Positions 7,493 through 13,489 of a stretch of DNA of 13,489 nucleotides are shown piece after piece. Position numbers and translations under genes: made by a program. Position 1 is the first letter of the stretch. Every line of letters starts with the position of its first letter. Source of the DNA: Planctomycetaceae bacterium (GTDB lineage: Bacteria; Planctomycetota; Planctomycetia; Planctomycetales; Planctomycetaceae). The stretch is taken from NCBI GenBank assembly GCA_003445035.1, contig DLVV01000283.1:8462-21950 (forward strand), given 5' to 3'. Under the pieces are notes generated by a model. It was not told where the DNA came from. It did not search any database and saw nothing but the letters and a program-made list of their open reading frames with translations.

Positions 7493-9511
7493 TCAGTTGG
7501 ACTTGTATCCCAGTTGCTTGGCTTTGGCCAGGTCCGGTACGGATAGAGACCGTTTCCCCGATCGCAGATACGCGAGGCCACGATAGTAAAATGCCTCGCC
7601 GTTCTTTGGGTCGAACAGAATTGCCTTTGTGAAGTTCGAGATCGCCTCGGTATATGCTCGCTTGTCGAAGTGGACCCGGCCGAGTTGGCAGTATGCCGGA
7701 GCATAGTCAGGTTTGATTTGTATTGCCGTCTTGTAGTCCGAGATGGCCTTTTCGTTCCGCTCAGATACCCAATGACAAAGTCCACGGAAGTAATAGGCTT
7801 TGTAAAAGTCCGGCTTGAGCCGGATCGCCGTGTTCAAATCGGCGAGTTCCTTGGCGTCGTCCGACTCTGCCATAGCCCGAAAGAAATAGGCATCGGGAAA
7901 GTCGGGCTTGATCCGGATCGCTTCGGTGAAGTCAGCGATCGCCTTGGTTTTCAGGCTTTGCTGGTCCGATCTCCTGTAGACGAGGCCTCGCTCGAAATAG
8001 GCCAATGCGTTGTCTGGCTTGAGTCGGATCGCATTCGTGAAGTCAGTGATCGCCTGGGCATGGTCACCGTCTTCGCTGTAGACCAATCCCCTCGAGTAAT
8101 GTGAGCGAGCGTGTCGTGGTGCCAACTTGATCGCTTCGGTGAAATCGCTGATGGCTTTGTCGTTTTCGTCATTTACCCAGTATTTAAAACCACGTGAGCA
8201 GATTGCTTCGACATAGTCGGGCTTGAGGCGGATGGCCGTACTGTAATCCGCGATGGCCCTGTCCTTGTTTTTGAATCCGAATTCCTCTCCCCGGAAGAAG
8301 TAGTACCCCGGCTGGTCCGGCCTGAGTCGAATCGCGGTGGTGAAATCAACGATTGCTTTGGCTGAGTCACCCTTGTCGGAGTAAGCCCTTCCTCGGAGAT
8401 AGTGAGTTCCGGCACTGGATGGCGAAAGCCTGATCGATTCACTGAAATCTGTGATGGCTTTGTCGTTTTCGTCTTTTGACCAGTAACACACTCCGCGGTG
8501 ATGAAGTGCTTCTGCAAAGTCCGGCTTGAGACGAATGGCAGAGCTGTAATCGATGACCGCTTTGTCAACGTCGTCTTCTTCACGTCCCCGCTCGAAATAG
8601 GCCTCGGCATAGTCGGACCGAATCCCGATGGCTGCGGTGAAATCGGCAATTGCCTGTTCGGTGTCGTCGGTTTTGCCGTGAGCCAGGCCACGCAGGTAAT
8701 GGGCCTCCGCATCGTTCGGCTTGAGTCGGATCGACGAACTGAATTCTCCGATGGCCTTGTCCAATTTTCCTTCGGCGTACCAGAGTTTTCCTCTCCACAG
8801 GTAGGCCGCCGCGAAATCGGACTTGCGCTTGATCGCTTCTGAGAAATCTCCGATTGCCTTTTCGATTTCGTTTTCCGCAACCGAGACCCGGGCTCGCCAG
8901 AAATAGGCCGCTGAATCGTCTGGTTGAAGGCGAATCAACTCGGTGAAAACCACGTTCGCCTCGGCGTATTCACCACTCTCGAAATGGGCCAGGCCCTGGT
9001 TCATCTTCTCGGTCAGCCCGTGCGTTTGGTCTCGCTGGTTCTGAGTCAGCGGAGTGAGGGGCGGTGACGCCTGGGGATCGGGGCTGACGATCTGCCCGTT
9101 TTGATCCGACGAGCCGGAATTCAACGCGATGAGCACCACGGCCAGGGCCGTCGCCACGATCACTGCCAGGGCAGCACCTGCGATGATCAGCACGATCCGC
9201 TTTTGGTGAGGATCGTGGTCGAATGTCGGAGGTGCCGCAGGTGGTGTGGGGCGGGCTGCCGGACCATCCTGCGGAATCGCTGGCGAGTGTGACTGGACAG
9301 GCGCCACTTTCGGGGGCGGTGATTGACTGGTCTTCTGTCGCGGGGTCAACCCGAGTGATTTGATGGAACCGGCGACTCTCCAGGGGCCCTGTTTAGAGGT
9401 GGCGATTTCATCGTTGGGGTCGATTTGTCCCGCCCGAGCCATTTCCTGCAGGCGTTTTTTGTTCCAAGGTCCGAGAACCACCCCGTCGTTTCGTACAAAG
9501 AAGTCTGCCAT
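7493..9511 (-). CDS. Membrane-anchored GYF_2 / tetratricopeptide-repeat protein
   Basis: The protein has 672 residues. Residues 1-54 form a GYF_2-type domain (MADFFVRNDGVVLGPW, then a KQGPWR loop near 40-45). Residues ~56-104 are a Pro/Ala/Gln linker, 106-129 a single membrane helix preceded by K-R (N-terminus inside), and ~165-672 hold about 15 TPR units of mostly 34 residues with the pattern RG..Y...D..KAI.DFT.AIRLKPD. Units 5 and 12 are short and unit 11 is long. Such proteins scaffold protein complexes; no partner is evident. The start at 9511 is preferred over an upstream in-frame start because the GYF_2 fold begins there; the Shine-Dalgarno is weak. Base composition is unlike its neighbours (8461-8520 is 47% G+C, against 65% for 3241-3300 in ald). 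It converges on the lipoprotein gene with a 38-bp gap. Confidence 0.9.
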   Translation of the reverse strand: MADFFVRNDGVVLGPWNKKRLQEMARAGQIDPNDEIATSKQGPWRVAGSIKSLGLTPRQKTSQSPPPKVAPVQSHSPAIPQDGPAARPTPPAAPPTFDHDPHQKRIVLIIAGAALAVIVATALAVVLIALNSGSSDQNGQIVSPDPQASPPLTPLTQNQRDQTHGLTEKMNQGLAHFESGEYAEANVVFTELIRLQPDDSAAYFWRARVSVAENEIEKAIGDFSEAIKRKSDFAAAYLWRGKLWYAEGKLDKAIGEFSSSIRLKPNDAEAHYLRGLAHGKTDDTEQAIADFTAAIGIRSDYAEAYFERGREEDDVDKAVIDYSSAIRLKPDFAEALHHRGVCYWSKDENDKAITDFSESIRLSPSSAGTHYLRGRAYSDKGDSAKAIVDFTTAIRLRPDQPGYYFFRGEEFGFKNKDRAIADYSTAIRLKPDYVEAICSRGFKYWVNDENDKAISDFTEAIKLAPRHARSHYSRGLVYSEDGDHAQAITDFTNAIRLKPDNALAYFERGLVYRRSDQQSLKTKAIADFTEAIRIKPDFPDAYFFRAMAESDDAKELADLNTAIRLKPDFYKAYYFRGLCHWVSERNEKAISDYKTAIQIKPDYAPAYCQLGRVHFDKRAYTEAISNFTKAILFDPKNGEAFYYRGLAYLRSGKRSLSVPDLAKAKQLGYKSN
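7742..8475 (-). repeat. Internal repeat within the TPR gene (three-TPR block, 303-bp period)
   Basis: The segment beginning GATGGCTTTGTCGTTTTCGTC (plus-strand reading) occurs at 8453 and, nearly identical, at 8150, exactly 303 bp (101 codons) apart. A more diverged version starts at 7742. In protein terms TPR units 6-8 and 9-11 are copies of the same three-unit block: each opens with a YW..DENDKAI unit, continues with a YS..GD..(K/Q)AI unit and ends with a KAIADF or RAIADY unit. Unit 13 (HWVSERNEKAI) is a third, partial occurrence. This points to duplication of a three-TPR module, not of single repeats. Confidence 0.6.
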
Positions 9512-9636
9512 TGCACAACGTCCGTTGCTGGGGAGGATCGAAAGCCTGTTCCGAGTCAACCTCTGGGCAAAGATTATTGTGCCACTCCACAAAGGGAGCA
9601 TCAAGTAATTGAGGGACTCCTCGTGGTTGGCCCCGA

Positions 9637-9726
9637 TTTCACATCCGGTTGGCTTGGAAAAAATTCGAGAATGCCGGGGACCGCCTGGCCGGGTTCGAGC
9701 GTTGGGCGACGGTACGGCTTCGTTGA
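9637..9726 (+). pseudogene. Remnant: degenerate copy of the 3' end of the lipoprotein gene (6354-7454)
   Basis: Translated in frame, 9637-9726 reads F-H-I then RLAWKKFENAGDRLAGFERW, A-T-V-R-L-R and a TGA stop. The true lipoprotein ends RLVWKKFESAADCQAEYERW, A-A-T-V-Q and stop. From the shared Trp codon (7386 and 9655), 14 of 20 aligned residues and 48 of 60 aligned bases are identical by eye, with one codon missing in the remnant. Upstream of about 9637 similarity fades, and an in-frame TGA at 9610-9612 blocks any longer reading; there is no start codon or ribosome-binding site. It lies on the plus strand in the 299-bp gap between the minus-strand DedA and TPR genes, like a leftover tail of a second lipoprotein gene. 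Confidence 0.55.
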
Positions 9727-9744
9727 TTGGCAGTGATTCGAAGC

Positions 9745-9762
9745 CTGGACGAGCCGGTCCAG
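9745..9762. terminator. Perfect 6-bp hairpin in the DedA/TPR gap, possible terminator
   Basis: CTGGAC (9745-9750) and GTCCAG (9757-9762) form a perfect stem with a 6-base loop. It lies 18 bases after the stop of the lipoprotein-tail remnant (plus strand) and about 50 bases after the DedA stop (minus strand). It could be a terminator for either, but no T-run follows on either side. A second weaker structure (GGGACCCC pairing with GGGG and TTCCC, 9775-9801) sits just beside it. I see nothing else in 9512-9810 apart from the remnant and the presumed leader of the TPR gene. Confidence 0.25.
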
Positions 9763-9810
9763 AATTGGTTTGGAGGGACCCCCGGTGACAGGGGACTTCC
9801 CGATCGCCTT

Positions 9811-10413
9811 TCAGACCTCATCGCGGACTCTCGCCCGCTTTGCCATCACCGATCGTACAAGGGACGCCGTTGCCCAGATCCCCAGGGGAATTACCACCAG
9901 GCCCATCGCTCCATAGTGTTCATAAAACCCGCGGACAGTCTCGGACTGCCCCACCGCAGTTCCGGTCCCGATGAACAGGGTCACGTAGATCACTCCGGCG
10001 ACCAGCAGCACGCCGCACCCGGAGAGGATCGGGCCACCGAGCATTCCCGAAACGACCTGCAGCGGAGTTCGCAGGACCGGCAGAAATCGGCTTGCGAACA
10101 GGGCTCGTCCTCCCATCCGTTCGAACCGCTCACGTCCTTTCCGAAGTTTTTCCTCCGAGACAATCACACGGAAGGGCCACAAGGTGAGGACTTTTCGGCC
10201 GATGAGCCGTGCCGAGACGAACCAGCCGATGTCACCGAGAGAGATGCCGGCCAGGCATGCGGCGGCTGCAGGCAGTGGCTCGGCTTCGCCGGCAGCCACT
10301 GCTGATCCGACGACCAGACAAGTCAAGTCGTCCTGGATGACGGCCGCCACCGCGATTACCAGCAGCGCCCACGGCGAACCGAAGTCGATCGACTCGATGG
10401 AGAATTCCGGCAT
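9811..10413 (-). CDS. DedA-family (VTT domain) integral membrane protein
   Basis: The product has 200 residues, the usual DedA length. The family's marks are present: an acidic pair in the first hydrophobic region (VIQDDLTCLVVG, 25-36), GDIGWFVSARLIGR (60-73), the basic amphipathic stretch before FASRFLPVLRTPLQVVSGML (106-125) with Arg109 and Arg115 of the conserved R-F/Y-x-P-x-x-R pattern, and two C-terminal membrane helices (~132-152 and ~168-187). DedA proteins act in the inner membrane as probable phospholipid (undecaprenyl-phosphate or phosphatidylethanolamine) flippases needed for envelope homeostasis. Which lipid this paralogue handles cannot be told. The ATG at 10413 has only a weak ribosome-binding site. 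The gene follows the cytochrome gene by 154 bp in the same direction. Confidence 0.88.
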   Translation of the reverse strand: MPEFSIESIDFGSPWALLVIAVAAVIQDDLTCLVVGSAVAAGEAEPLPAAAACLAGISLGDIGWFVSARLIGRKVLTLWPFRVIVSEEKLRKGRERFERMGGRALFASRFLPVLRTPLQVVSGMLGGPILSGCGVLLVAGVIYVTLFIGTGTAVGQSETVRGFYEHYGAMGLVVIPLGIWATASLVRSVMAKRARVRDEV

Positions 10414-10438
10414 CGAGGCGCCTGGAAGTGGTGGAGGA

Positions 10439-10462
10439 AACCTGCCGCCAGTCTAACAGGTT
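10439..10462 (-). promoter_or_regulatory. Inverted repeat upstream of the DedA gene
   Basis: AACCTG (10439-10444) and CAGGTT (10457-10462) are perfect inverted copies spaced by 12 bases, centred about 37 bases upstream of the DedA start codon. The spacing suits a dimeric repressor site, but the arms are short and could also be chance or an RNA hairpin. No convincing -35/-10 pair is visible around it. Confidence 0.2.
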
Positions 10463-10550
10463 GCTGGTCATCGGTGATCGGCCGCGGTTCTGCGTGGTAG
10501 TGACCGCCGCCCCCGGCATGAAAACGGAGCACCGTTGGAGGTTCGGAGCA

Positions 10551-10569
10551 AGAAGATCCTTTGTCTTCT
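10551..10569 (-). terminator. Weak AT-rich hairpin at the cytochrome gene stop codon
   Basis: AGAAGA (10551-10556) and TCTTCT (10564-10569) are perfect 6-bp inverted repeats with a 7-base loop, overlapping the TAG stop of the cytochrome gene (10570-10568). The stem is A/T-rich and lacks a following T-run, so it is at best a weak terminator. The remainder of the 154-bp gap to the DedA gene shows only the inverted repeat at 10439-10462. Confidence 0.15.
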
Positions 10570-12472
10570 ACCGCCGACGGCTACGGAAGATCGCCTGGAG
10601 CCGGCGGACCCGGCGATGGTGACGAGCCGATTCGGTCTTCTTGCCCAGGTCGTCGTAAAGTCGGGCGAGAAGATCGTGGGCGGGCAGCAGTTCCGGATCG
10701 ATCGCGACCGCCGTTTGCAGTGATTCGATCGCCGCCGGGAGCTTTCGCTGCTGCAATTGGCACAGGCCTCGCATTTCCCAGTCCGATGCACTGCGTCGGA
10801 TTTGTATCAGCTGATCCAGGTACTCGAGCGACTTTCCCGGCCGATGCTGAGAGTGGTAATGACTGGCCAGGGCGTACAGGGCGTTGAGTTGCGATTCGAC
10901 GTTGATCGTAGGGGCTTTGAGTGCCGTGTCAGCGTGGCGGACGGCCTGCTTGGGGTTGGTTGCAAACAGCAACTGGGCCAACGTGGCTTCGACATCGGGA
11001 TCGGACAGCCCGTCCTTGTGGACCTGCAGCAACAGGGCCTCGGAACGATTCCAGAGCTGTTGTGACCGAGGACCCGAACCGATTCCCAACTGGAAGACCC
11101 GCTTCAGCGTGGCCAGGCCGAGTGAACGTTGGCGGTCGAGTTGGTGGTAGCCGGAGAGGTCGTGTAGCGGTTCGAGCGCGTCGCCGGCTGGCCGGCCGGA
11201 CGTTTTCCGAACGGTTTTTGGGGCGTTGTCGCCGTGGAGACCGATGCGATGGTGGGTGACCGCGGTGTGCAGGGTCTTGGTCGGAATCGTCGGCATGTGG
11301 CAGGTGATGCAGTTGTCGGCCGGACGTGTCTGCTGCCGCTTGGCATCATCGGTGGTGCACCGGCTCGTGTCGTCTGCCCCGTGGCAGTTCTGGCAGAGCC
11401 GGCGGTAGTGAGCGGGGCGATCGCCGACGGCGGGTGTCGCGTGAGGATTGTGGCAGGTGATGCATTTCAGCGAGTCGGACTCCTTGTAACAGCGGCTCAG
11501 CATCATCTGTTCGGCGTGGCCCACGACCTTCATCTGCTGACGGGGATCGGTCGATCGGTAATAGTGCTGAAAGTCCTCGATCGCCTGTCCGGGACGATAG
11601 TCGGCCAGGCTCCGGCCGCGGGGATCGACGTAGGCCCGGGACTGGAGATGGCACTGGTGACAGACCGCCTCGGCGCGATCCCGGTCCAGTCGGGCGGGAT
11701 TGACGATCGTCCGGTCGAACCCCGTTCGGTCCTCGTCGGTCCTGTCGGCCGATGTCCCATTGTGCCTGGCGATGTGACGAGACCCGGGCCCGTGGCAGCG
11801 TTCACAGCCGATCCCCAACTCGTCGACCCGGATGCGGTGATAGCTGTTGTCGATGGCCGTGGCCCTTCCGGCATGGCAGAACAGGCAGCCCGCGGTGACC
11901 TCGCGCTGGAAGCCGAGGTGGTGTGGCGAGTCGTAACCCGGCGACATGGCCCACTCGGGCTTCGCGACGTACCAGGTCAGTGGAGATTCGACGAGGAAGC
12001 CGTCGATTTCGCAGAGGTACATCGTGAAGTGGACTCCGGATCCGACGATGTACTTGATGTCGTGTTCGCCGACGATCCACGGCTGTGAGTCCCCGGCGAT
12101 TTCCTCGCGGTGCCACAACTTGCCGTCCCGACGAATTGATCGCAGAAGTCGTTCGGAGGCCGTGTGCGGGAACGAGGCGTCGGGAGGTTCGACGTTCAGA
12201 TCGACCGTCCGCATCGACCTGGACATGCCCGAGAGGGCAAACGAGTCGGTCTCGTCCTGGTGGCACTCGCGGCAGGCCTGGCTGCCGACGTACCGGGCCT
12301 GGGTGTTGAGGAACGGGGTGGTCGCCGGTGGTGTCAGCGGCAGCGAGTTGACGGGACTGCCGTTGGTTTCTCGCGGCTTGTCGACGGGTCCGGGCCACCA
12401 CAACCCAAACACCAGGGCGATGACTGTAGCGACCAGCGCCACGACAATTGCCAGTCGTGTCTTTGTGCCCAC
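10568..12472 (-). CDS. Seven-haem cytochrome c with C-terminal TPR region
   Basis: The protein has 634 residues. An uncleaved-looking N-terminal hydrophobic anchor (about 6-25) is followed by a periplasmic multihaem domain with seven CxxCH sites at Cys67, 196, 223, 271, 337, 360 and 388 (CRECH, CLFCH, CERCH, CHQCH, CITCH, CQNCH, CITCH). Its layout recalls cytochrome c554-like and doubled-CxxCH multihaem proteins. From about residue 480 to 620 the haem sites stop and TPR-like helices take over (AIESLQTAVAIDPELLPAHD and similar), ending in an Arg-rich tail. Such cytochrome-TPR fusions are known in planctomycetes and related bacteria, and electron transfer is the likely role; the redox partner is unknown. 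Translation starts at GTG 12472 with AAGAGAG 5 bases upstream and no upstream ATG option. No c-type cytochrome maturation genes are in view. Confidence 0.92.
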   Translation of the reverse strand: MGTKTRLAIVVALVATVIALVFGLWWPGPVDKPRETNGSPVNSLPLTPPATTPFLNTQARYVGSQACRECHQDETDSFALSGMSRSMRTVDLNVEPPDASFPHTASERLLRSIRRDGKLWHREEIAGDSQPWIVGEHDIKYIVGSGVHFTMYLCEIDGFLVESPLTWYVAKPEWAMSPGYDSPHHLGFQREVTAGCLFCHAGRATAIDNSYHRIRVDELGIGCERCHGPGSRHIARHNGTSADRTDEDRTGFDRTIVNPARLDRDRAEAVCHQCHLQSRAYVDPRGRSLADYRPGQAIEDFQHYYRSTDPRQQMKVVGHAEQMMLSRCYKESDSLKCITCHNPHATPAVGDRPAHYRRLCQNCHGADDTSRCTTDDAKRQQTRPADNCITCHMPTIPTKTLHTAVTHHRIGLHGDNAPKTVRKTSGRPAGDALEPLHDLSGYHQLDRQRSLGLATLKRVFQLGIGSGPRSQQLWNRSEALLLQVHKDGLSDPDVEATLAQLLFATNPKQAVRHADTALKAPTINVESQLNALYALASHYHSQHRPGKSLEYLDQLIQIRRSASDWEMRGLCQLQQRKLPAAIESLQTAVAIDPELLPAHDLLARLYDDLGKKTESARHHRRVRRLQAIFRSRRR

Positions 12473-12570
12473 GTTGACTCTCTTGCCGGCCTTCCCGGGC
12501 GAACGACCCGGCTCTGGTCTTTCAGTCTAACGGCGGTCGAGTGGAATTCGTCGGTGAAGCGAAACAACAG

Positions 12571-12656
12571 TGGCCGAGGTGGGATTCGAACCCACACGAG
12601 GGAAACCCCTCACAGGATTTTAAGTCCCGTGCGTCTGCCAGTTCCGCCACTCGGCC
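12571..12656 (-). tRNA. tRNA-Leu (anticodon UAA)
   Basis: On the minus strand an 86-base cloverleaf folds completely. The acceptor stem is GGCCGAG paired with CTCGGCC, followed by discriminator A. The D arm stem is GCG/CGC with GG in the loop. The anticodon stem is CGGGA/TCCTG around the loop CTTAAAA (anticodon TAA). A long variable arm (GAGGG/CCCTC), typical of Leu, comes next, then the T arm GTGGG-TTCGAAT-CCCAC. The 3' CCA is not encoded (the gene is followed by CTG), so CCA must be added enzymatically. It lies 53 bp after the SirB1-like gene and 98 bp before the cytochrome gene on the same strand. Confidence 0.97.
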
Positions 12657-12709
12657 ATCAGGGAGCAGCCTAGCGGCTGGCGGGAGTGGGCCGGAAGGCT
12701 GCGGGTCTC

Positions 12710-13489
12710 TCAATTCCACGCGGCTAAAGCCACCCGGGCCTGGTCGATCAGTTTCTCCAGGACGACCAGGTCATCGCTGGGCGCCGTCTTGGCACAACTT
12801 TGAAGCATCCCCAGTGCTCGGTCGGGGTGGCCGGCCTTGAGCGTGACCAGGGCCAGATCGCGGCGCTGGGCGTAGGAGGTGGGTTCGAGAAGGGTCAGCC
12901 GTTGCTGGACCGGCAATGCGGGTTTCCAGCTGTCCTGATCGATGTAGATCGCCTTGAGGTTGTTGAGCATCCGTTGAATGATCTGCCGTGGGCGAGCCGG
13001 GCCGAGTGTCGGGAGCAGTCGTTGGCGAGCCAGTCCCGAGAGGTCACTCAGCCAGTTGAGGCACTCATCGAGTTCCATCACGCGGCCGCTGGAGAAGGCG
13101 TCGAGGAACAGCGGGCCGGAGGGGGCGTCGAGCCGGCAGAGGAAGTGGATCGGAGAGGCCACACCTTCGAGTGGAATCCTTAGTCGCTTGGCCACGGCGA
13201 TGTAGACCAGCGAGAGGCTGATCGGGATCCCGTGACCGGTGGCGATCACATCGGGCAGGAAGCTGCCCGCCGCCGATCCAAACGCTTCGGCGCTGCCGGT
13301 CAACCCGTGTCTTCCGGAAAGGCATCCGGCCAGGGATTCGAGCAGGTCCTGCTCGTCATTGGCTCGAGCCACCGGAGCGGCCAGTTCGGCCGCCCGCTGA
13401 TCGAACCACGTCAGCGTGGCGGCGAAGTCCAGCGATGGATTGACGTCTCGGGCCAACTCCAGTGCCGCGGTTTCCAGGTCGACGTCGTC
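12710..13489 (-). CDS. SirB1-like protein (transglutaminase-like core 2), 5' end cut by right edge
   Basis: The frame is open to the window edge, so 259 residues are visible and the true start lies outside; the TTG at 13456 is an internal Leu codon (the preceding codons read DDVDLETAALE). The N-terminal part (LARDVNPSLDF..TL.WFD..A.EL) and the core GHGIPISLSLVYIAVAKRLRIPLEGV, then P-I-HFLCRL and FLDAFSSGRVMELDECLNWL, match the SirB1/UPF0162 group with its transglutaminase-like fold. The usual PGHFL is PIHFL here. The C-terminal ~90 residues (LNNLKAIYI, LTLLEPTSYAQRRDLALVTL, HPDRALGMLQS) form TPR-like helices, as usual in this family. The biochemical role of SirB1 proteins is not settled. The gene is followed by tRNA-Leu on the same strand. 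Confidence 0.88.
   Translation of the reverse strand, partial: DDVDLETAALELARDVNPSLDFAATLTWFDQRAAELAAPVARANDEQDLLESLAGCLSGRHGLTGSAEAFGSAAGSFLPDVIATGHGIPISLSLVYIAVAKRLRIPLEGVASPIHFLCRLDAPSGPLFLDAFSSGRVMELDECLNWLSDLSGLARQRLLPTLGPARPRQIIQRMLNNLKAIYIDQDSWKPALPVQQRLTLLEPTSYAQRRDLALVTLKAGHPDRALGMLQSCAKTAPSDDLVVLEKLIDQARVALAAWN

Noticed and set aside
8150..8475. Regular repeats considered as a CRISPR array
   Set aside because: The periodicity is codon-based (about 102 bp and 303 bp) and encodes TPR motifs. There are no short identical repeats with unique spacers, and no cas genes.
9425..9736. 103-residue plus-strand frame spanning the TPR gene start and the remnant
   Set aside because: It is in a different frame from the WKKFE remnant, is antisense to the GYF_2 domain, and has no domain. 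The similarity to the lipoprotein lies in the other frame.
12571..12656. tRNA-Leu considered as an integration attachment site
   Set aside because: No integrase and no duplicate of the tRNA 3' end is visible in the window; the flanking genes look ordinary.

Overview
The window looks like chromosome from a planctomycete, or a close relative in that group. Support comes from a DUF1501 protein with a twin-arginine (Tat) leader, a small Lys-rich protein, a YfhO-type membrane protein followed by a lipoprotein, a multiheme cytochrome c fused to TPRs, and a G+C content near 63-65% in most genes. There are no transposases, integrases, CRISPR arrays or rRNA genes. The window is mostly housekeeping and lineage-specific genes. 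I see no obvious new multi-gene system.

Left part (1-3854): the 5' end of a small basic protein runs off the left edge on the minus strand. A plus-strand DUF1501 protein diverges from it. That gene converges on nadC (quinolinate phosphoribosyltransferase, minus), and the two stop codons share one CTAG. Divergent from nadC across 73 bp is ald (alanine dehydrogenase), whose catalytic and NAD-binding residues are all present.

Middle (3889-7454): 34 bp after ald come a large YfhO-like polytopic membrane protein (GTG start) and an overlapping lipoprotein of unknown function. The two overlap by the last bases of the first gene (ATGA), so they are probably translated together, and all three plus-strand genes may form one operon.

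Right part (7493-13489, all minus strand): in transcription order these are a SirB1-like transglutaminase-fold protein cut by the right edge, tRNA-Leu(UAA), a seven-haem cytochrome c with C-terminal TPRs, a DedA-family membrane protein, and a membrane-anchored GYF_2/TPR protein with about 15 TPR units. The TPR gene is clearly poorer in G+C than its neighbours and contains a 101-residue internal duplication.

The most interesting non-obvious item lies between the DedA and TPR genes. A short plus-strand stretch (about 9637-9726) reads as a second, degenerate copy of the 3' end of the lipoprotein gene at 6354-7454. The low-G+C TPR gene is therefore bracketed by two copies of the same gene tail in the same orientation. 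This suggests a past tandem duplication of the lipoprotein gene, followed by insertion or replacement.
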